From an uncultured Collinsella sp. (GTDB lineage Bacteria > Actinomycetota > Coriobacteriia > Coriobacteriales > Coriobacteriaceae): a stretch of DNA of 64,000 nucleotides. Shown piece by piece: positions 44,852 to 54,876 of this stretch. Positions within the stretch are counted from its first letter, which is position 1; every line of letters begins with the position of its first letter. Under the pieces are notes generated by a model that worked only from the letters and a program-made list of their open reading frames with translations, did not search any database and was not told where the DNA came from. Location of the stretch: the NCBI GenBank assembly GCA_958439425.1, contig CAUBVH010000012.1:1-64000 (forward strand), read 5' to 3'. The translations under genes were made by a program, and so were the position numbers.

Positions 44852-46270
44852 TTAAGCGTCTTTCTTGGCAGTCAGATACTCAATGAACTCGGGACCGACG
44901 GTCGTAACGTCGCCGGCACCCATGGTGAGCAGCAGGTCGCCCTCGCCCACCATCTGCTCGAGCTCCTGATTGAGCTCAAGACGGCTGGAGCAGTACACGA
45001 CCTCCTTGCCAGGATGCTTGGCGCGCACGGTATCGGCGAGCATCTTAGAGGTGACACCCGGAATGGGCATCTCGCCAGCCGAGAACACATCAATCAGCAG
45101 CAGTTTATCGGCATTGGCAAATGCATCGGCAAAGTCGTCGCACAGGGCCTGCAGACGCGAATAGCGGTGCGGCTGGAACACGACGTCGACGTGCTTGTAG
45201 CCCAGCGACGAAGCGGCGGCAAGCGTCGCCTTGATCTCGGTGGGGTGATGGCCGTAATCATCGACCACGGTGATGCCATCGATATCGCCCACGTGGGTAA
45301 AGCGACGGCGGACGCCCTCAAAGCTCGAGAGCGCCTTGGCGGCGGCGTCGATGTCAAGGCCCAGGACATGGGCGACGGTGAGCACGGCCGTGGCGTTGAG
45401 CATGTTGTGGCGACCGGGATTGCTCTTGATCTCCACAGCGTGCTCAGTGCCGTCCTCAAAGCGAACGATAAAGTCACTCTGGATGCCCTTGACATCCGGG
45501 TGCACGCAGACGATGTCGTTGCTCTCGGCAAAGCCGTAGGAAAGCACGTGACGGCCCGTCGACTTGGCGAGCTCGACCAGATGCGGGTCCTCGCCGCAGA
45601 CGATGACGGTGCCGTCCTCGCCCACCAGGCTCATGAATTTGGCGAAAGTTGCCTCGATCTCCTCGATACCCGAGTAGTGATCGAGGTGGTCGGCCTCGAC
45701 GTTGGTCACAATGACCACGTTGGGGTTCAGGAACAGGAAGGAGCTGTCGGACTCGTCGGCCTCGGCGACAAAGTAGTCTCCCGAGCCGTTCTTGCCGTTC
45801 GTGTCATAGCCCTCGACGATGCCGCCGATCAAGAAGCTCGGATCCAGACCCATGCGGTCGAGCATGGTGGCGCACATCGAAGACGTGGTGGTCTTGCCAT
45901 GCGTGCCGGCAACAGCGACGGTAGTGTAGCCGTGGCCCAAAGCAGAGAGCATCTTGGCACGGGGCCACACGGGAATACCAAGCTCGCGAGCGCGCACGAG
46001 TTCAGGGTTGGACTCCGGAATAGCGGTGGAGACAACAACCACGTCGGGCTTGACCTCGTCGATCGTGGCTGCCTCATGGCCCACATGCACCTTCACACCA
46101 GCGCGTGTAAGCTGGCGGATATAACGTGACGTCTTAAGGTCGGAGCCGGTAACGGCATAACCGCGCTCGTGCAGAACGAGGGCGATGCCGCTCATGCCGG
46201 CGCCGCCGATACCGATAAAGTGGGCGCTCTTAAACTCGGGCGCGGAGGTTGCAGTCTGGGAATCAGCCAT
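44852..46270 (-). CDS. murC: UDP-N-acetylmuramate-L-alanine ligase
   Basis: A 472-residue ATP-dependent ligase that adds L-alanine to UDP-MurNAc. The N-terminal FIGIGGAGMSGIALVLHERG begins near residue 19, the ATP loop VAGTHGKTTTSSM is near 118, and DDYGHHPTEI near 335 is diagnostic for MurC. The ATG at 46270 lies 11 bases after AAGGAG, a long spacing, but the only alternative is a GTG at 46297 without a ribosome site. It sits between murG and murB. Confidence 0.95.
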   Translation of the reverse strand: MADSQTATSAPEFKSAHFIGIGGAGMSGIALVLHERGYAVTGSDLKTSRYIRQLTRAGVKVHVGHEAATIDEVKPDVVVVSTAIPESNPELVRARELGIPVWPRAKMLSALGHGYTTVAVAGTHGKTTTSSMCATMLDRMGLDPSFLIGGIVEGYDTNGKNGSGDYFVAEADESDSSFLFLNPNVVIVTNVEADHLDHYSGIEEIEATFAKFMSLVGEDGTVIVCGEDPHLVELAKSTGRHVLSYGFAESNDIVCVHPDVKGIQSDFIVRFEDGTEHAVEIKSNPGRHNMLNATAVLTVAHVLGLDIDAAAKALSSFEGVRRRFTHVGDIDGITVVDDYGHHPTEIKATLAAASSLGYKHVDVVFQPHRYSRLQALCDDFADAFANADKLLLIDVFSAGEMPIPGVTSKMLADTVRAKHPGKEVVYCSSRLELNQELEQMVGEGDLLLTMGAGDVTTVGPEFIEYLTAKKDA

Positions 46271-46367
46271 GTGCTCGTGTACTCCTTGCGTAAACACTGC
46301 CTGTAACCCGTTAACTGTACCGCACCTACCACATCAGCGCGAGGGCGACCGACGATATCCCGTCTAA

Positions 46368-47483
46368 CTAACGCAAACCCTCTACCGCATCGGCCAGAAG
46401 AGCGGCGGCCCTATCCTGAGCCAGACCACGCGCCGCCTGACGCATGACGTCGCGCTCTGCCGCGTCATCGACCAGGTGCAGCAGCTCATCGGCAAAGGCA
46501 GAACCGTCGATATCGGCATCGGCACAGAGCACGCCGGCCCCGGCGTCGACCAGATAACGGGCATTGGTGGTTTGGTGGTCGGCCGTCGCATGCGGATACG
46601 GCACGAGTATCGAGGGCACGGCGAGCGCAGCGATCTCGGCCACGCTCGATGCACCCGAACGCGAGAGCACCAAATCGGCAGCAGCCAGCATATCGCCCAT
46701 GTTGTCGATGTAAGGCTGGACGCGGTAACGCTTCGCCTCCTCGGGCGTCAGCGCCAAAGCGCGCTCGGTCTCCTCAAAGCCGTCGGCACCCGTCGAATGC
46801 AACACATAGAGGTTCTTGCGCGAAAGCAGCTCGTTTTTGAGCGAAGTCACGCGCTCGTTGAGGTGCTGGGCGCCAAGTGAACCGCCAAAGACGAGCAGCA
46901 GCGTAGCGTCCTCGGGAACGCCAAGTGCCTTGCGGCCACGAGCGCGATCGCCCTCGATCACCGAGCGACGTACGGGGTTGCCGGTCATGAGCACGTGGTC
47001 AGGGTCACCTTCGCGCTCAAAGACCGAGCGCGCTGCCGGCACCGAGATGCACACGCGAGCGGCGTGGGAGTTCATCATCTTGTTGGCCAGGCCCGGAACA
47101 GAGTTCTGCTCATGTAGCAGATACGGAACGCCTGCGCCCTTGCACCACCCCAGCAGCGGAACCTCGACATAGGCACCAAAACCGATGGCGGCATCGGGCT
47201 TGCCGACCTTTGAGAAATGACTGGTGAGCGCACGCTTGGCCTTGTTGACACGCCACAGGGAGGTCAGCGCCGTCCAAGGACGGGAGCGGTCGAAGCCCGT
47301 GACCGTAATGGGCACAAAATCAAACCCAGCCTCGGGGACCAGACGACCCTCGAGCTTGCGTGACTGGCCCACGAACACAACGTGGTGGCCACGATCACGC
47401 AGCTCTTCGGCCAAGGCGAGCGCGGGGTTGATGTGTCCCGCCGTGCCGCCGGCTGCAATAGCAACGGTCATCTTATCGGTCAT
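46368..47483 (-). CDS. murG: MurG glycosyltransferase (lipid II synthesis)
   Basis: A 371-residue GT-B enzyme that transfers GlcNAc from UDP-GlcNAc to lipid I at the inner face of the membrane. The first glycine-rich loop AAGGTAGHINPALALAE is at residues 10-26, HEQNSVPGLANK near 124, and the donor site SRSGASSVAEIAALAVPSI near 262. AAGGGA lies seven bases before the ATG at 47483. It overlaps ftsW by 11 bases. Confidence 0.95.
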   Translation of the reverse strand: MTDKMTVAIAAGGTAGHINPALALAEELRDRGHHVVFVGQSRKLEGRLVPEAGFDFVPITVTGFDRSRPWTALTSLWRVNKAKRALTSHFSKVGKPDAAIGFGAYVEVPLLGWCKGAGVPYLLHEQNSVPGLANKMMNSHAARVCISVPAARSVFEREGDPDHVLMTGNPVRRSVIEGDRARGRKALGVPEDATLLLVFGGSLGAQHLNERVTSLKNELLSRKNLYVLHSTGADGFEETERALALTPEEAKRYRVQPYIDNMGDMLAAADLVLSRSGASSVAEIAALAVPSILVPYPHATADHQTTNARYLVDAGAGVLCADADIDGSAFADELLHLVDDAAERDVMRQAARGLAQDRAAALLADAVEGLR

Positions 47484-48999
47484 GGTAGTCCCTTCGTACA
47501 CGCGGTCCCTGGTCGTCGGTGCGTAGACGCGCCGACGGGTCCGAGTTCAAATCGATTCGATTATATCCGCCGCCCGCGCTGCGAGGGCTGGGGCGCTGAG
47601 GACGACCTTGCGGAGCCGTCCGCGGACGTGGACGAGCTGCCGGCTCGGATGTAGAACCATCCAGAACGGTAAAGCCGCTACGCGAAGGTCGTTCACCGCG
47701 CACATGGGCTACGCCGGCGGTACTCTCATCCATAACGGCAAAGCTCTCGCGGCGACGGTCGTACTCATCGCGACGGGCGCTCTCGTACGAAACGCGCAGG
47801 ATCAGACCGGCAAGCATAAGCGACACAATAATCGATGAACCGCCGTAGCTAATAAACGGCAACGGTTTGCCCGTCATGGGAAACACGTTGAGGATGCCCA
47901 GCGCGTTAATCAAAAACTGCACCGCGAGAATGACCGCGGAGCCAGACGCCATAAGCGCGCCCCGACGATCGGTCGCCTGCTCGGCAATGCGAAACGCCGA
48001 GTAGATCAGCATCGCAAACACCAAGAAGAACAGCACGGTTCCGACAAAGCCGACTTCCTCGCCAATGATGGCCAGGATGTAGTCATTGTGCGCCTCGGGC
48101 AGATACGAGTACTTCATGGTTGAGTTGCCGATGCCACGGCCGAACAGACCGCCCGAGGCAAAGGCCATGATGGCAAGCGTGGCCTGATAGCCGTCACCAT
48201 ACTCGTCAGCCCAAGGGTTCAAGGCAACCTGAATACGCACCATACGGTACGGCTCTGCGACAAGTGCAATCACGATCACGAGAATGCCGAAGATTAGCAC
48301 GCCGATGATAAATCTGGGGTCGAGACCCGCAAACAACGCCATGCACATGAGGGTCAACAGGATGATCAGGACAGTACCGAAATCGGGCTGGATAAAGATC
48401 AGAAAGAGCGAAATACCCAGGTAGATGCCCATCTTGCGAAGGAATTCGTTGATGTTGCCACCGGGCGAAAAGAAGCGATCAAGCATGATGGCCGAATACG
48501 CAATGGCAAATGGCTTTAAAAACTCGGAAGGCTGGAACTGAATACCGGCGATGTTGAGCCAGCGCGTGGCGCCACGGCTGCCGCTGCCCACCAAGAACAC
48601 CAGAAACAGTAGCCCTATCATGCCGATAAGGAAGATCCTAAGCACATCCTCCCCAAACCAGCTGTCCGGCAAAACGCGCACGATGGCAATCAGCGCCAGA
48701 ACACCAACCACGGCAAACGCGGCCTGTCGACCCAGGAAAAACGTCGCCGAGCCATTCTCGTGCAGCGCCTCGACCGAAGACGCCGAGTACACCATCAGCA
48801 GACCAAAGCACACCAAAGTAAACAGGCAGGCCATAAATATCAGACGGGGGCGCATGATGCGGGCGGGAACGCCGGCAATATAGCGTTCGCTAAACGACTG
48901 CCTGCCACGACCGGAACGCGGTGTGCTGCGCCGCGAGGAAGCACGGTCCGAGTCGGGCCTCCTCATACCTTGTCGGGGGCTCTCCTCTCTCACCGGCAA
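47473..48999 (-). CDS. ftsW: FtsW peptidoglycan polymerase (SEDS family)
   Basis: A 508-residue SEDS glycosyltransferase that polymerises lipid II at the septum with FtsI. About ten membrane helices lie between residues 50 and 400, with the conserved QPDFGTVLIILL near 204 and GKPLPFISYGGSS near 370. A basic N-terminal extension and a long disordered Arg/Pro/Ser-rich tail of about 100 residues flank the core. The TTG at 48999 lies three bases after murD. The ATG at 48966, preceded by GAGAGGAG, is a credible alternative start. Confidence 0.92.
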   Translation of the reverse strand: MPVREESPRQGMRRPDSDRASSRRSTPRSGRGRQSFSERYIAGVPARIMRPRLIFMACLFTLVCFGLLMVYSASSVEALHENGSATFFLGRQAAFAVVGVLALIAIVRVLPDSWFGEDVLRIFLIGMIGLLFLVFLVGSGSRGATRWLNIAGIQFQPSEFLKPFAIAYSAIMLDRFFSPGGNINEFLRKMGIYLGISLFLIFIQPDFGTVLIILLTLMCMALFAGLDPRFIIGVLIFGILVIVIALVAEPYRMVRIQVALNPWADEYGDGYQATLAIMAFASGGLFGRGIGNSTMKYSYLPEAHNDYILAIIGEEVGFVGTVLFFLVFAMLIYSAFRIAEQATDRRGALMASGSAVILAVQFLINALGILNVFPMTGKPLPFISYGGSSIIVSLMLAGLILRVSYESARRDEYDRRRESFAVMDESTAGVAHVRGERPSRSGFTVLDGSTSEPAARPRPRTAPQGRPQRPSPRSAGGGYNRIDLNSDPSARLRTDDQGPRVRRDYHDR

Positions 49000-49002
49000 C
49001 CC

Positions 49003-50409
49003 CTATTCCATTTGCGATTTCGCTGCAGCGGCAAGCTGAGCCACGTAGTCCTTAAACACGCGGCCGCGCTCCTCATAGCCCGAGAACTCATCGAACGAAG
49101 AGCAGGCAGGAGAAAGTAAGATCACGTCGCCACGGCTCGACAGCGAACGGGCAACGTCCACGGCATCGCGTAGGTCATCCGCCTGGGCGATATCCACATC
49201 GCCATCGACATCGGCCTCGTCCATAGCGGCGGTGAAGCGCTCGCGCGCATCGCCAAAGCAGACGACCGAGCGCACGTTATCCATAACAACGCGCGCGAAG
49301 TCCGTGAGCGGCGTGCCCTTATCGTGGCCGCCGAGCAGCAAGATCACGTCGTCATCGGGAAATGCCGTCAGCGCCTTCTCGACCGCGTCGGTGTTGGTCG
49401 CCTTGGAATCGTTGACGTAGCGCACACCGTCAATCTCGCCGCACGGCTCCACGCGATGCTCGAGCGGCTGGAACGAGGCCAGACCGCGGCGGACACCATC
49501 GACATCGGCACCGACGGCCAGAGCAGCCGTGGCGGCACATAAGGCATTGATGACATTGTGATGGCCCGAGATCTTGAGCTCGGACGTGGCGACAAGCTGG
49601 GTCTCGACGCCCTTCAGGCGCACGACCATTTTGCCGTCGCGCACAAAGGCGGCGTCTGCACCCTCGGGCTCGTCAAAAGCGACCTTGCAGATGCGGCGAC
49701 CCGGCGTATAGATGTACTCATCGAACTCGTGAATGCCAGCGTCTTCGACGTCGACAACCACCAGATCGTCATCGCCCATATTGTCAAACAGCTTGATCTT
49801 GGCAAGCGCATAGTTCTTATGGCTCTTATGCCAGCCCAAGTGGTCGGGAGTGATGTTGAGCAGCACTGCCACGCGAGGGTGGAGCTCGGTGGTCGTAGCA
49901 ATCTGATAGCTCGAGAGCTCAGCCACAAACCACTCGTTGTGGGCTCGGCCGTCAATCTCGTTGACCGGCGGCTCGCCGATGTTGCCGACAGCTACGCTGG
50001 CCTCGCCGGCAGCCTTGAGCAGATAATCAGTCAGCGACGTGGTGGTCGTCTTACCGTTGGTGCCCGTGATGGCAATCCAGTTATCGGGCGACAGGCGATA
50101 GGCAAACTCTGGCTCACCCATAATCTGAGCGGCATGTTCGCGCCCGGCCTTAAAGAAGCCCGAGAACTCCGAGATGCCCGGGCACGTCACGCATACGTCA
50201 TAGGCGCCCTCGACCTGTTCGGTCCCATAGACAAACGACGCACCAGCAGCCTCGAGCGCACGCGTGGCGTCATTGGGCTCAGAGGTGCCGCCGCCATACA
50301 CGGTAACGGCGCTTACGCGCTCGGGATGTGCCAGCGCCCAGCGGGCGACATCGAGACCGGATTTGCCCTGACCCAAAACGAGCAGGCTAAAGACATCAGC
50401 AAGAGGCAT
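49003..50409 (-). CDS. murD: UDP-N-acetylmuramoylalanine-D-glutamate ligase
   Basis: A 468-residue Mur ligase that adds D-glutamate to UDP-MurNAc-L-Ala. The ATP loop AITGTNGKTTTTSL is near residue 113, the NITPDHLGWH block near 190, and the C-terminal VNDSKATNTDAVEKAL near 319 is typical of MurD. It follows mraY by nine bases. There is no separate murE in the window; murE would be expected between ftsI and murF in many dcw clusters. Confidence 0.95.
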   Translation of the reverse strand: MPLADVFSLLVLGQGKSGLDVARWALAHPERVSAVTVYGGGTSEPNDATRALEAAGASFVYGTEQVEGAYDVCVTCPGISEFSGFFKAGREHAAQIMGEPEFAYRLSPDNWIAITGTNGKTTTTSLTDYLLKAAGEASVAVGNIGEPPVNEIDGRAHNEWFVAELSSYQIATTTELHPRVAVLLNITPDHLGWHKSHKNYALAKIKLFDNMGDDDLVVVDVEDAGIHEFDEYIYTPGRRICKVAFDEPEGADAAFVRDGKMVVRLKGVETQLVATSELKISGHHNVINALCAATAALAVGADVDGVRRGLASFQPLEHRVEPCGEIDGVRYVNDSKATNTDAVEKALTAFPDDDVILLLGGHDKGTPLTDFARVVMDNVRSVVCFGDARERFTAAMDEADVDGDVDIAQADDLRDAVDVARSLSSRGDVILLSPACSSFDEFSGYEERGRVFKDYVAQLAAAAKSQME

Positions 50410-50418
50410 GAAAGACCA

Positions 50419-51438
50419 CTATCCCAACTGGAAGAACAGAGCAAGGCCAACGGCACCAAAGGCCGCAGCGATAATCCAAAAACGGATGACGACCTTGGTC
50501 TCGGCCCAGCCCTTCTTTTCGAAATGATGATGGATGGGCGCCATAAGGAAGACGCGCTTGTGCGTAAAATGGAAGTAGACAACCTGAATCATGACCGACA
50601 GGGTCTCAACGATAAACAGGCCGCCGATGATGAGGGAGACGACCTCGGTGTTGGTCATGATGGACGTGCAGGCAAACGCGGCGCCCAGAGCAAGCGAGCC
50701 GGTATCGCCCATAAAGATGCTCGCCGGATAGCAGTTGAACCACAGAAAGCCCAAGCAGGCACCGGCACACGCGGTACAGAAGATGGACAGGTTCACGTCT
50801 CCGTGCAAAAACGCCATGGCAGCCATGGCGAGCATGGCGATCATGGAGGTGCCGCCAGCAAGACCGTCAAGGCCATCGGTCAGGTTCACGGCATTAGAAA
50901 GACCGGCAATCATCAGCCAGCAAAAGACAATATAGAGCCACGGGAACGAATAGCCGCAGATGGTGGTCGAAAGCACGCCAAGGTCGATCGTCAACCCACC
51001 GGGAAAACGAATCTCGGGGGCGACGCCGCACCAGTTGACGGCAAGTACCGTAAAGGTGACACAGATAATGGTTAGGCCGATCATCTTGGCATGAGGCGTC
51101 AGACCGAGCGAGCGCCCATGCGTAACGGAGGTCAGGTCGTCGATCAGACCCAGCACGCCGGTCGCCAGCGTGGCGAGCAGCACGAGCACGAGCTCGGTGG
51201 TGAGCTTGCCCATCAGCAGGCAGGTCAGCGAGATCGCGATGAGGATGACAACGCCACCCATGGTGGGCGTTCCCTGCTTAACCAAATGACGCTTGGGGCC
51301 GTCGGCACGAACCTGCTGGCCGATACCCTCGACCTTGAGCAGCTTGATCCACCACGGCATGAGCAGCAGCGCAATGGCGGCGGCGATGCCAAGCCCCAAA
51401 AAAGCCTGATACGTTGGATACGAGGGATTGCCGAACAT
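50419..51438 (-). CDS. mraY: Phospho-MurNAc-pentapeptide transferase
   Basis: A 339-residue polytopic enzyme that moves phospho-MurNAc-pentapeptide onto undecaprenyl phosphate to form lipid I. The catalytic aspartates are in GLIDDLTSV near residue 105 and NLTDGLDGLAGG near 185; the loop MAPIHHHFEKKGW, near 305, is the family signature. It lies three bases after murF. Confidence 0.96.
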   Translation of the reverse strand: MFGNPSYPTYQAFLGLGIAAAIALLLMPWWIKLLKVEGIGQQVRADGPKRHLVKQGTPTMGGVVILIAISLTCLLMGKLTTELVLVLLATLATGVLGLIDDLTSVTHGRSLGLTPHAKMIGLTIICVTFTVLAVNWCGVAPEIRFPGGLTIDLGVLSTTICGYSFPWLYIVFCWLMIAGLSNAVNLTDGLDGLAGGTSMIAMLAMAAMAFLHGDVNLSIFCTACAGACLGFLWFNCYPASIFMGDTGSLALGAAFACTSIMTNTEVVSLIIGGLFIVETLSVMIQVVYFHFTHKRVFLMAPIHHHFEKKGWAETKVVIRFWIIAAAFGAVGLALFFQLG

Positions 51439-51441
51439 GGG

Positions 51442-52866
51442 CTAGCACACACCTTCCACAAAGCGGTCGAGCTCAACAAAGCGGGAACCCTTGACCAGTA
51501 CAACATCATGTTTTTCAAGCGCGCCGCCCATGCGGTCGAGCACCTGCTGATAATCGGAGAACACCTGGATGCGGTCCTCGTCCATACCCATCATGCGCGC
51601 TGCATCGGCCATGAGCTGGGCCAGCTCACCACCCACGCACGCCAGCATGTCGAGCTTCTTGGCGGCAGCATAGGCGCCTACAAGCTCATGCATGCGAGGA
51701 GCCTCATCGCCCATCTCGCCCATCTCGCCCAGGATCGCCATGCGAGACCCCCTGCACGAAAGCGAGCACAGTAGATCGAGGCCGGCAGCCATCGATTCGG
51801 CGCTGGCGTTATAGGAATCGTCAATGACGCGGGCACCGCTCTTGGCGCGCTTGATCTCCTGGCGGTGACCGGTAATCGTGAGGCCCCTAAAGGCAGCATC
51901 GATCTGCTCGGGCGTCACGCCCAGGCGATAGGCAACCGCGGCGGCCTTAACGGCATTTGGAACGGACTGCACGCCGGGGATAGCAAGCATGGTATCGATT
52001 GTCTCGCCCTGACCAAAATCGAGCGTAAAGACCGGACGGCCCTCGTCATCAACTCGAACGTCGCGGGCGCGGACCTCATCATCGTCCGAGACGCCGGCCA
52101 GCATCACATCGATACCAGCAGGCTGGGCGAACGTATCGCGAATGAACGGCGTAAAGTCGTCCTCACCGCCCAAAACCAGCAGCGGCAAGAAGTCGCCGGC
52201 GGCGCACATACCCTGGACAATCTCGGCCTTAGCGCGGGCGATGTTCTCGCGGCTGCCCAAAATGCCGATGTGAGAGGTGCCGATCTTGCTCACGATGGCA
52301 AGGTTGGGATTGGCGGACTGGGACAGGCGCTCAATCTCGTGGAAATGGTTCATGCCCATCTCGAGCACCAGGACCTCGGTATCGGCCGGAGCGGAAAGCA
52401 CCGTGAGCGGCATGCCGATCAGGTTATTGAAATTGCCCTTGGTGGCCCAGACACGATAGCGCTTGGCGAGCACAGCGGCGAGCACGTCCTTGGTCGTCGT
52501 CTTGCCGATGGAACCGGTAATACCAACGACCAGGCAGCCAAGCTCAAGGCGATACGCGTGCGCCAAACGCAGCAGAAACTCCTCGGGATCATCGGTCAGC
52601 AAGATGGCACAGCCCCTGTCCTGCGCCAGCGAGACCAGCTCGGCCTCGGGCTCGCGCGTCATCACGACGGCGCCGGCACCCAACTGGACGGCACGGGAAG
52701 CAAAATCATTGCCGTCGACGTTTTCACCGGGAAAGGCGACGAAAATCGTCCCTTCCTCGACCTGGCGCGAGTCGATAACACACCCGCGGCATACCCGATC
52801 GGCTTCTCCCGTCACGGTTCGGGCCCCTGTTGCGGCCGCGAGGTTGTTGACGGCGATCTCTATCAT
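51442..52866 (-). CDS. murF: UDP-MurNAc-tripeptide D-alanyl-D-alanine ligase
   Basis: A 474-residue Mur ligase that adds D-Ala-D-Ala to complete the pentapeptide. The ATP loop VGITGSIGKTTTKDV is near residue 113, EMGMNHFHEIERLS near 173 and VIDDSYNASAESMAAGL near 350. It follows ftsI by 127 bases and is followed by mraY after three bases. The order ftsI-murF without murE between them is notable. Confidence 0.95.
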   Translation of the reverse strand: MIEIAVNNLAAATGARTVTGEADRVCRGCVIDSRQVEEGTIFVAFPGENVDGNDFASRAVQLGAGAVVMTREPEAELVSLAQDRGCAILLTDDPEEFLLRLAHAYRLELGCLVVGITGSIGKTTTKDVLAAVLAKRYRVWATKGNFNNLIGMPLTVLSAPADTEVLVLEMGMNHFHEIERLSQSANPNLAIVSKIGTSHIGILGSRENIARAKAEIVQGMCAAGDFLPLLVLGGEDDFTPFIRDTFAQPAGIDVMLAGVSDDDEVRARDVRVDDEGRPVFTLDFGQGETIDTMLAIPGVQSVPNAVKAAAVAYRLGVTPEQIDAAFRGLTITGHRQEIKRAKSGARVIDDSYNASAESMAAGLDLLCSLSCRGSRMAILGEMGEMGDEAPRMHELVGAYAAAKKLDMLACVGGELAQLMADAARMMGMDEDRIQVFSDYQQVLDRMGGALEKHDVVLVKGSRFVELDRFVEGVC

Positions 52867-52993
52867 TGCAGCTCCCCTGTAAACCTAATAATGCTATCGG
52901 CGTATTGTATCCCAGCGCCGCGCATGCGTGGTGCAGGGCATGTGAACACCCCTCATATGGGACAACAAACCACGCCCCAAAGATTGTAACCCC

Positions 52994-54859
52994 CTACCTC
53001 GTGTGTGGGATACCCAACACGTCGAGCGCGTTGGCCATAATGGACTGGAACGGCACTGCAGCGGCATCTGAGCCGCTCGGCGTTCCGTCGAGCGTGATAT
53101 AGCACAGCACCTTGGGCGATTGTGCCGGTGCAAAGCCCATAAAGGACGACATGTAGTTCTCCTTGAGGTAGCCGCCGTTCTCGTCGGCTCGTTCGGCCGT
53201 ACCGGTCTTACCCGCCACGTCATAGCCGTCGACCGCGCCGCCAACGCCCGTTCCCTCGGACACGACCGTCTGCATGCACGATGTCACCTGGGATGCAGCA
53301 TCCTCAGAAATCGCGCGCTCGCCCTCGCCCCAGTCCTTCTCGTCGCCTTTGCTGGACTTATAGAAGTGCGGGGTCATCATCACGCCGCCGTTGGCGATGC
53401 CGCCCACGGCACGTGCGATCTCAATCGGAGAGACAGACAACGCCTGTCCAAAGCTCATCGAGCCAAGCGTGGCGCCGTCATACTGGTCACGCTCCTTGAC
53501 GATGCCCAGGCTCTCGCCCGGAAAATCGACACCAGAGCTGTGGCCTATGCCCCACTTGTCCACATAGGCGGCAAAGTCGTCGGCACCGATCTTGCGCCCC
53601 ACCAGGACAAAGCCCACGTTGGACGAACGGCGCATCATCTCGCGCACATCCATGGTCATGGCATAGTCGCGCTTGTCGGCATCGGTGACGGTATCGTCAC
53701 CCACCTTGATGCTCGCCGGCACCTCAAACGACGTACTCGATCGCACGACGCCCAAGTCGAAGCCGGCGCCCGCCACGAGCGTCTTAAAGACCGAGCCGGG
53801 CTCGTAGGCGTCGGTGACCAGGCGCAAGTTCATATCCTCGGTCTTGGCGTTTTCCAGATCGGTCTGGTCGTAAGTCGGATACGAGCAGGCTGCCAAGATC
53901 TCGCCTGTCGTAGGATCGGTGACCAGCGCCGAGCCGTTCTTGGCCTTAGTCTTCTCAACTGCCTCTGCCAGGGCATCCTCGGCCGCACGCTGGATATTGA
54001 CGTCGAGCGTCGTCACGATATCAACGCCGTCGACCGCAGCCACCTTTTTATAGGCACCGCCCGCGATATAGCTGCCGTCCCTCGCGCGCTCGCGCACAAG
54101 AGAACCGTTCGTACCGGTCAGAAGCTTGTTGTATTGCTTCTCGAGACCCGTCAAGCCGTCGTTGTCTACATTCACTACACCCAGCACCTGCGATGCCAGA
54201 TTGCCGTATGGATATACGCGCTTCATGGCCTGCTCAAAAAGCACGCCGGGCAGGTTCTTCTTCTCCAGCGCCGCAGCATCGTCTTCGTCCACCTGGCGCT
54301 TGATATACACCCAGGTGCCATCGGACTCGACGAGCTTGCGGCAGGTCTTTTTATCGATCCCAGTTGCCTTGACCAGCGCCGACACCGTCTTGTCGACATC
54401 CTCGACAAGCTGCGGGTTCACGGCGATGTTGCGACATTCGACCGACGACGCTAGCACGTTACCGTTGCGGTCGTAGATGGTGCCGCGTTTGGCATAGAGG
54501 GTCTGCGCAAGCAGGCGGCGCGCATCGGCACGCTCGCGCAGTTTATCGGCTTCAACAATTTGATAGTCGGCAAGGCGAAAGACGCCCAAGCCCAAGCCAA
54601 ACCCAATGAATCCCATGACGGCTTTGCGGCGAGGCAGAGGCGCGCCTGTGAGCCATTCGGTCGACGAACTCTTGCGCGACCTGTTGTTATGCACTTGAAG
54701 GCCGCCCGAGCCGCGAAGTCGCGACGCCGGGTCGTTGCCACGGGACTGCCCGGCGTTGTAAGATTGCCGACCCGTTCCTTGATAACCAGAACGTCCCCGC
54801 GACGAGGGACGTCCAGAACCGCGGCCCCCATCGGATCCGCGGCGATAGTCATTTGTCAT
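52994..54859 (-). CDS. ftsI: Septal transpeptidase FtsI (class B penicillin-binding protein)
   Basis: A 621-residue class B PBP that cross-links septal peptidoglycan. A cytoplasmic Gly/Arg-rich tail (about 1-78) is followed by one membrane helix (about 80-98), a PBP dimer domain, and the transpeptidase domain. Its motifs are SVFK at 356-359 (active serine 356), SSN at 412-414 and KTGT at 551-554. No PASTA domains are present at the C-terminus. It follows ftsL by 17 bases and would be the beta-lactam target of the divisome. Confidence 0.94.
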   Translation of the reverse strand: MTNDYRRGSDGGRGSGRPSSRGRSGYQGTGRQSYNAGQSRGNDPASRLRGSGGLQVHNNRSRKSSSTEWLTGAPLPRRKAVMGFIGFGLGLGVFRLADYQIVEADKLRERADARRLLAQTLYAKRGTIYDRNGNVLASSVECRNIAVNPQLVEDVDKTVSALVKATGIDKKTCRKLVESDGTWVYIKRQVDEDDAAALEKKNLPGVLFEQAMKRVYPYGNLASQVLGVVNVDNDGLTGLEKQYNKLLTGTNGSLVRERARDGSYIAGGAYKKVAAVDGVDIVTTLDVNIQRAAEDALAEAVEKTKAKNGSALVTDPTTGEILAACSYPTYDQTDLENAKTEDMNLRLVTDAYEPGSVFKTLVAGAGFDLGVVRSSTSFEVPASIKVGDDTVTDADKRDYAMTMDVREMMRRSSNVGFVLVGRKIGADDFAAYVDKWGIGHSSGVDFPGESLGIVKERDQYDGATLGSMSFGQALSVSPIEIARAVGGIANGGVMMTPHFYKSSKGDEKDWGEGERAISEDAASQVTSCMQTVVSEGTGVGGAVDGYDVAGKTGTAERADENGGYLKENYMSSFMGFAPAQSPKVLCYITLDGTPSGSDAAAVPFQSIMANALDVLGIPHTR

Positions 54860-54876
54860 ACTCAGCTACCGTCTTG

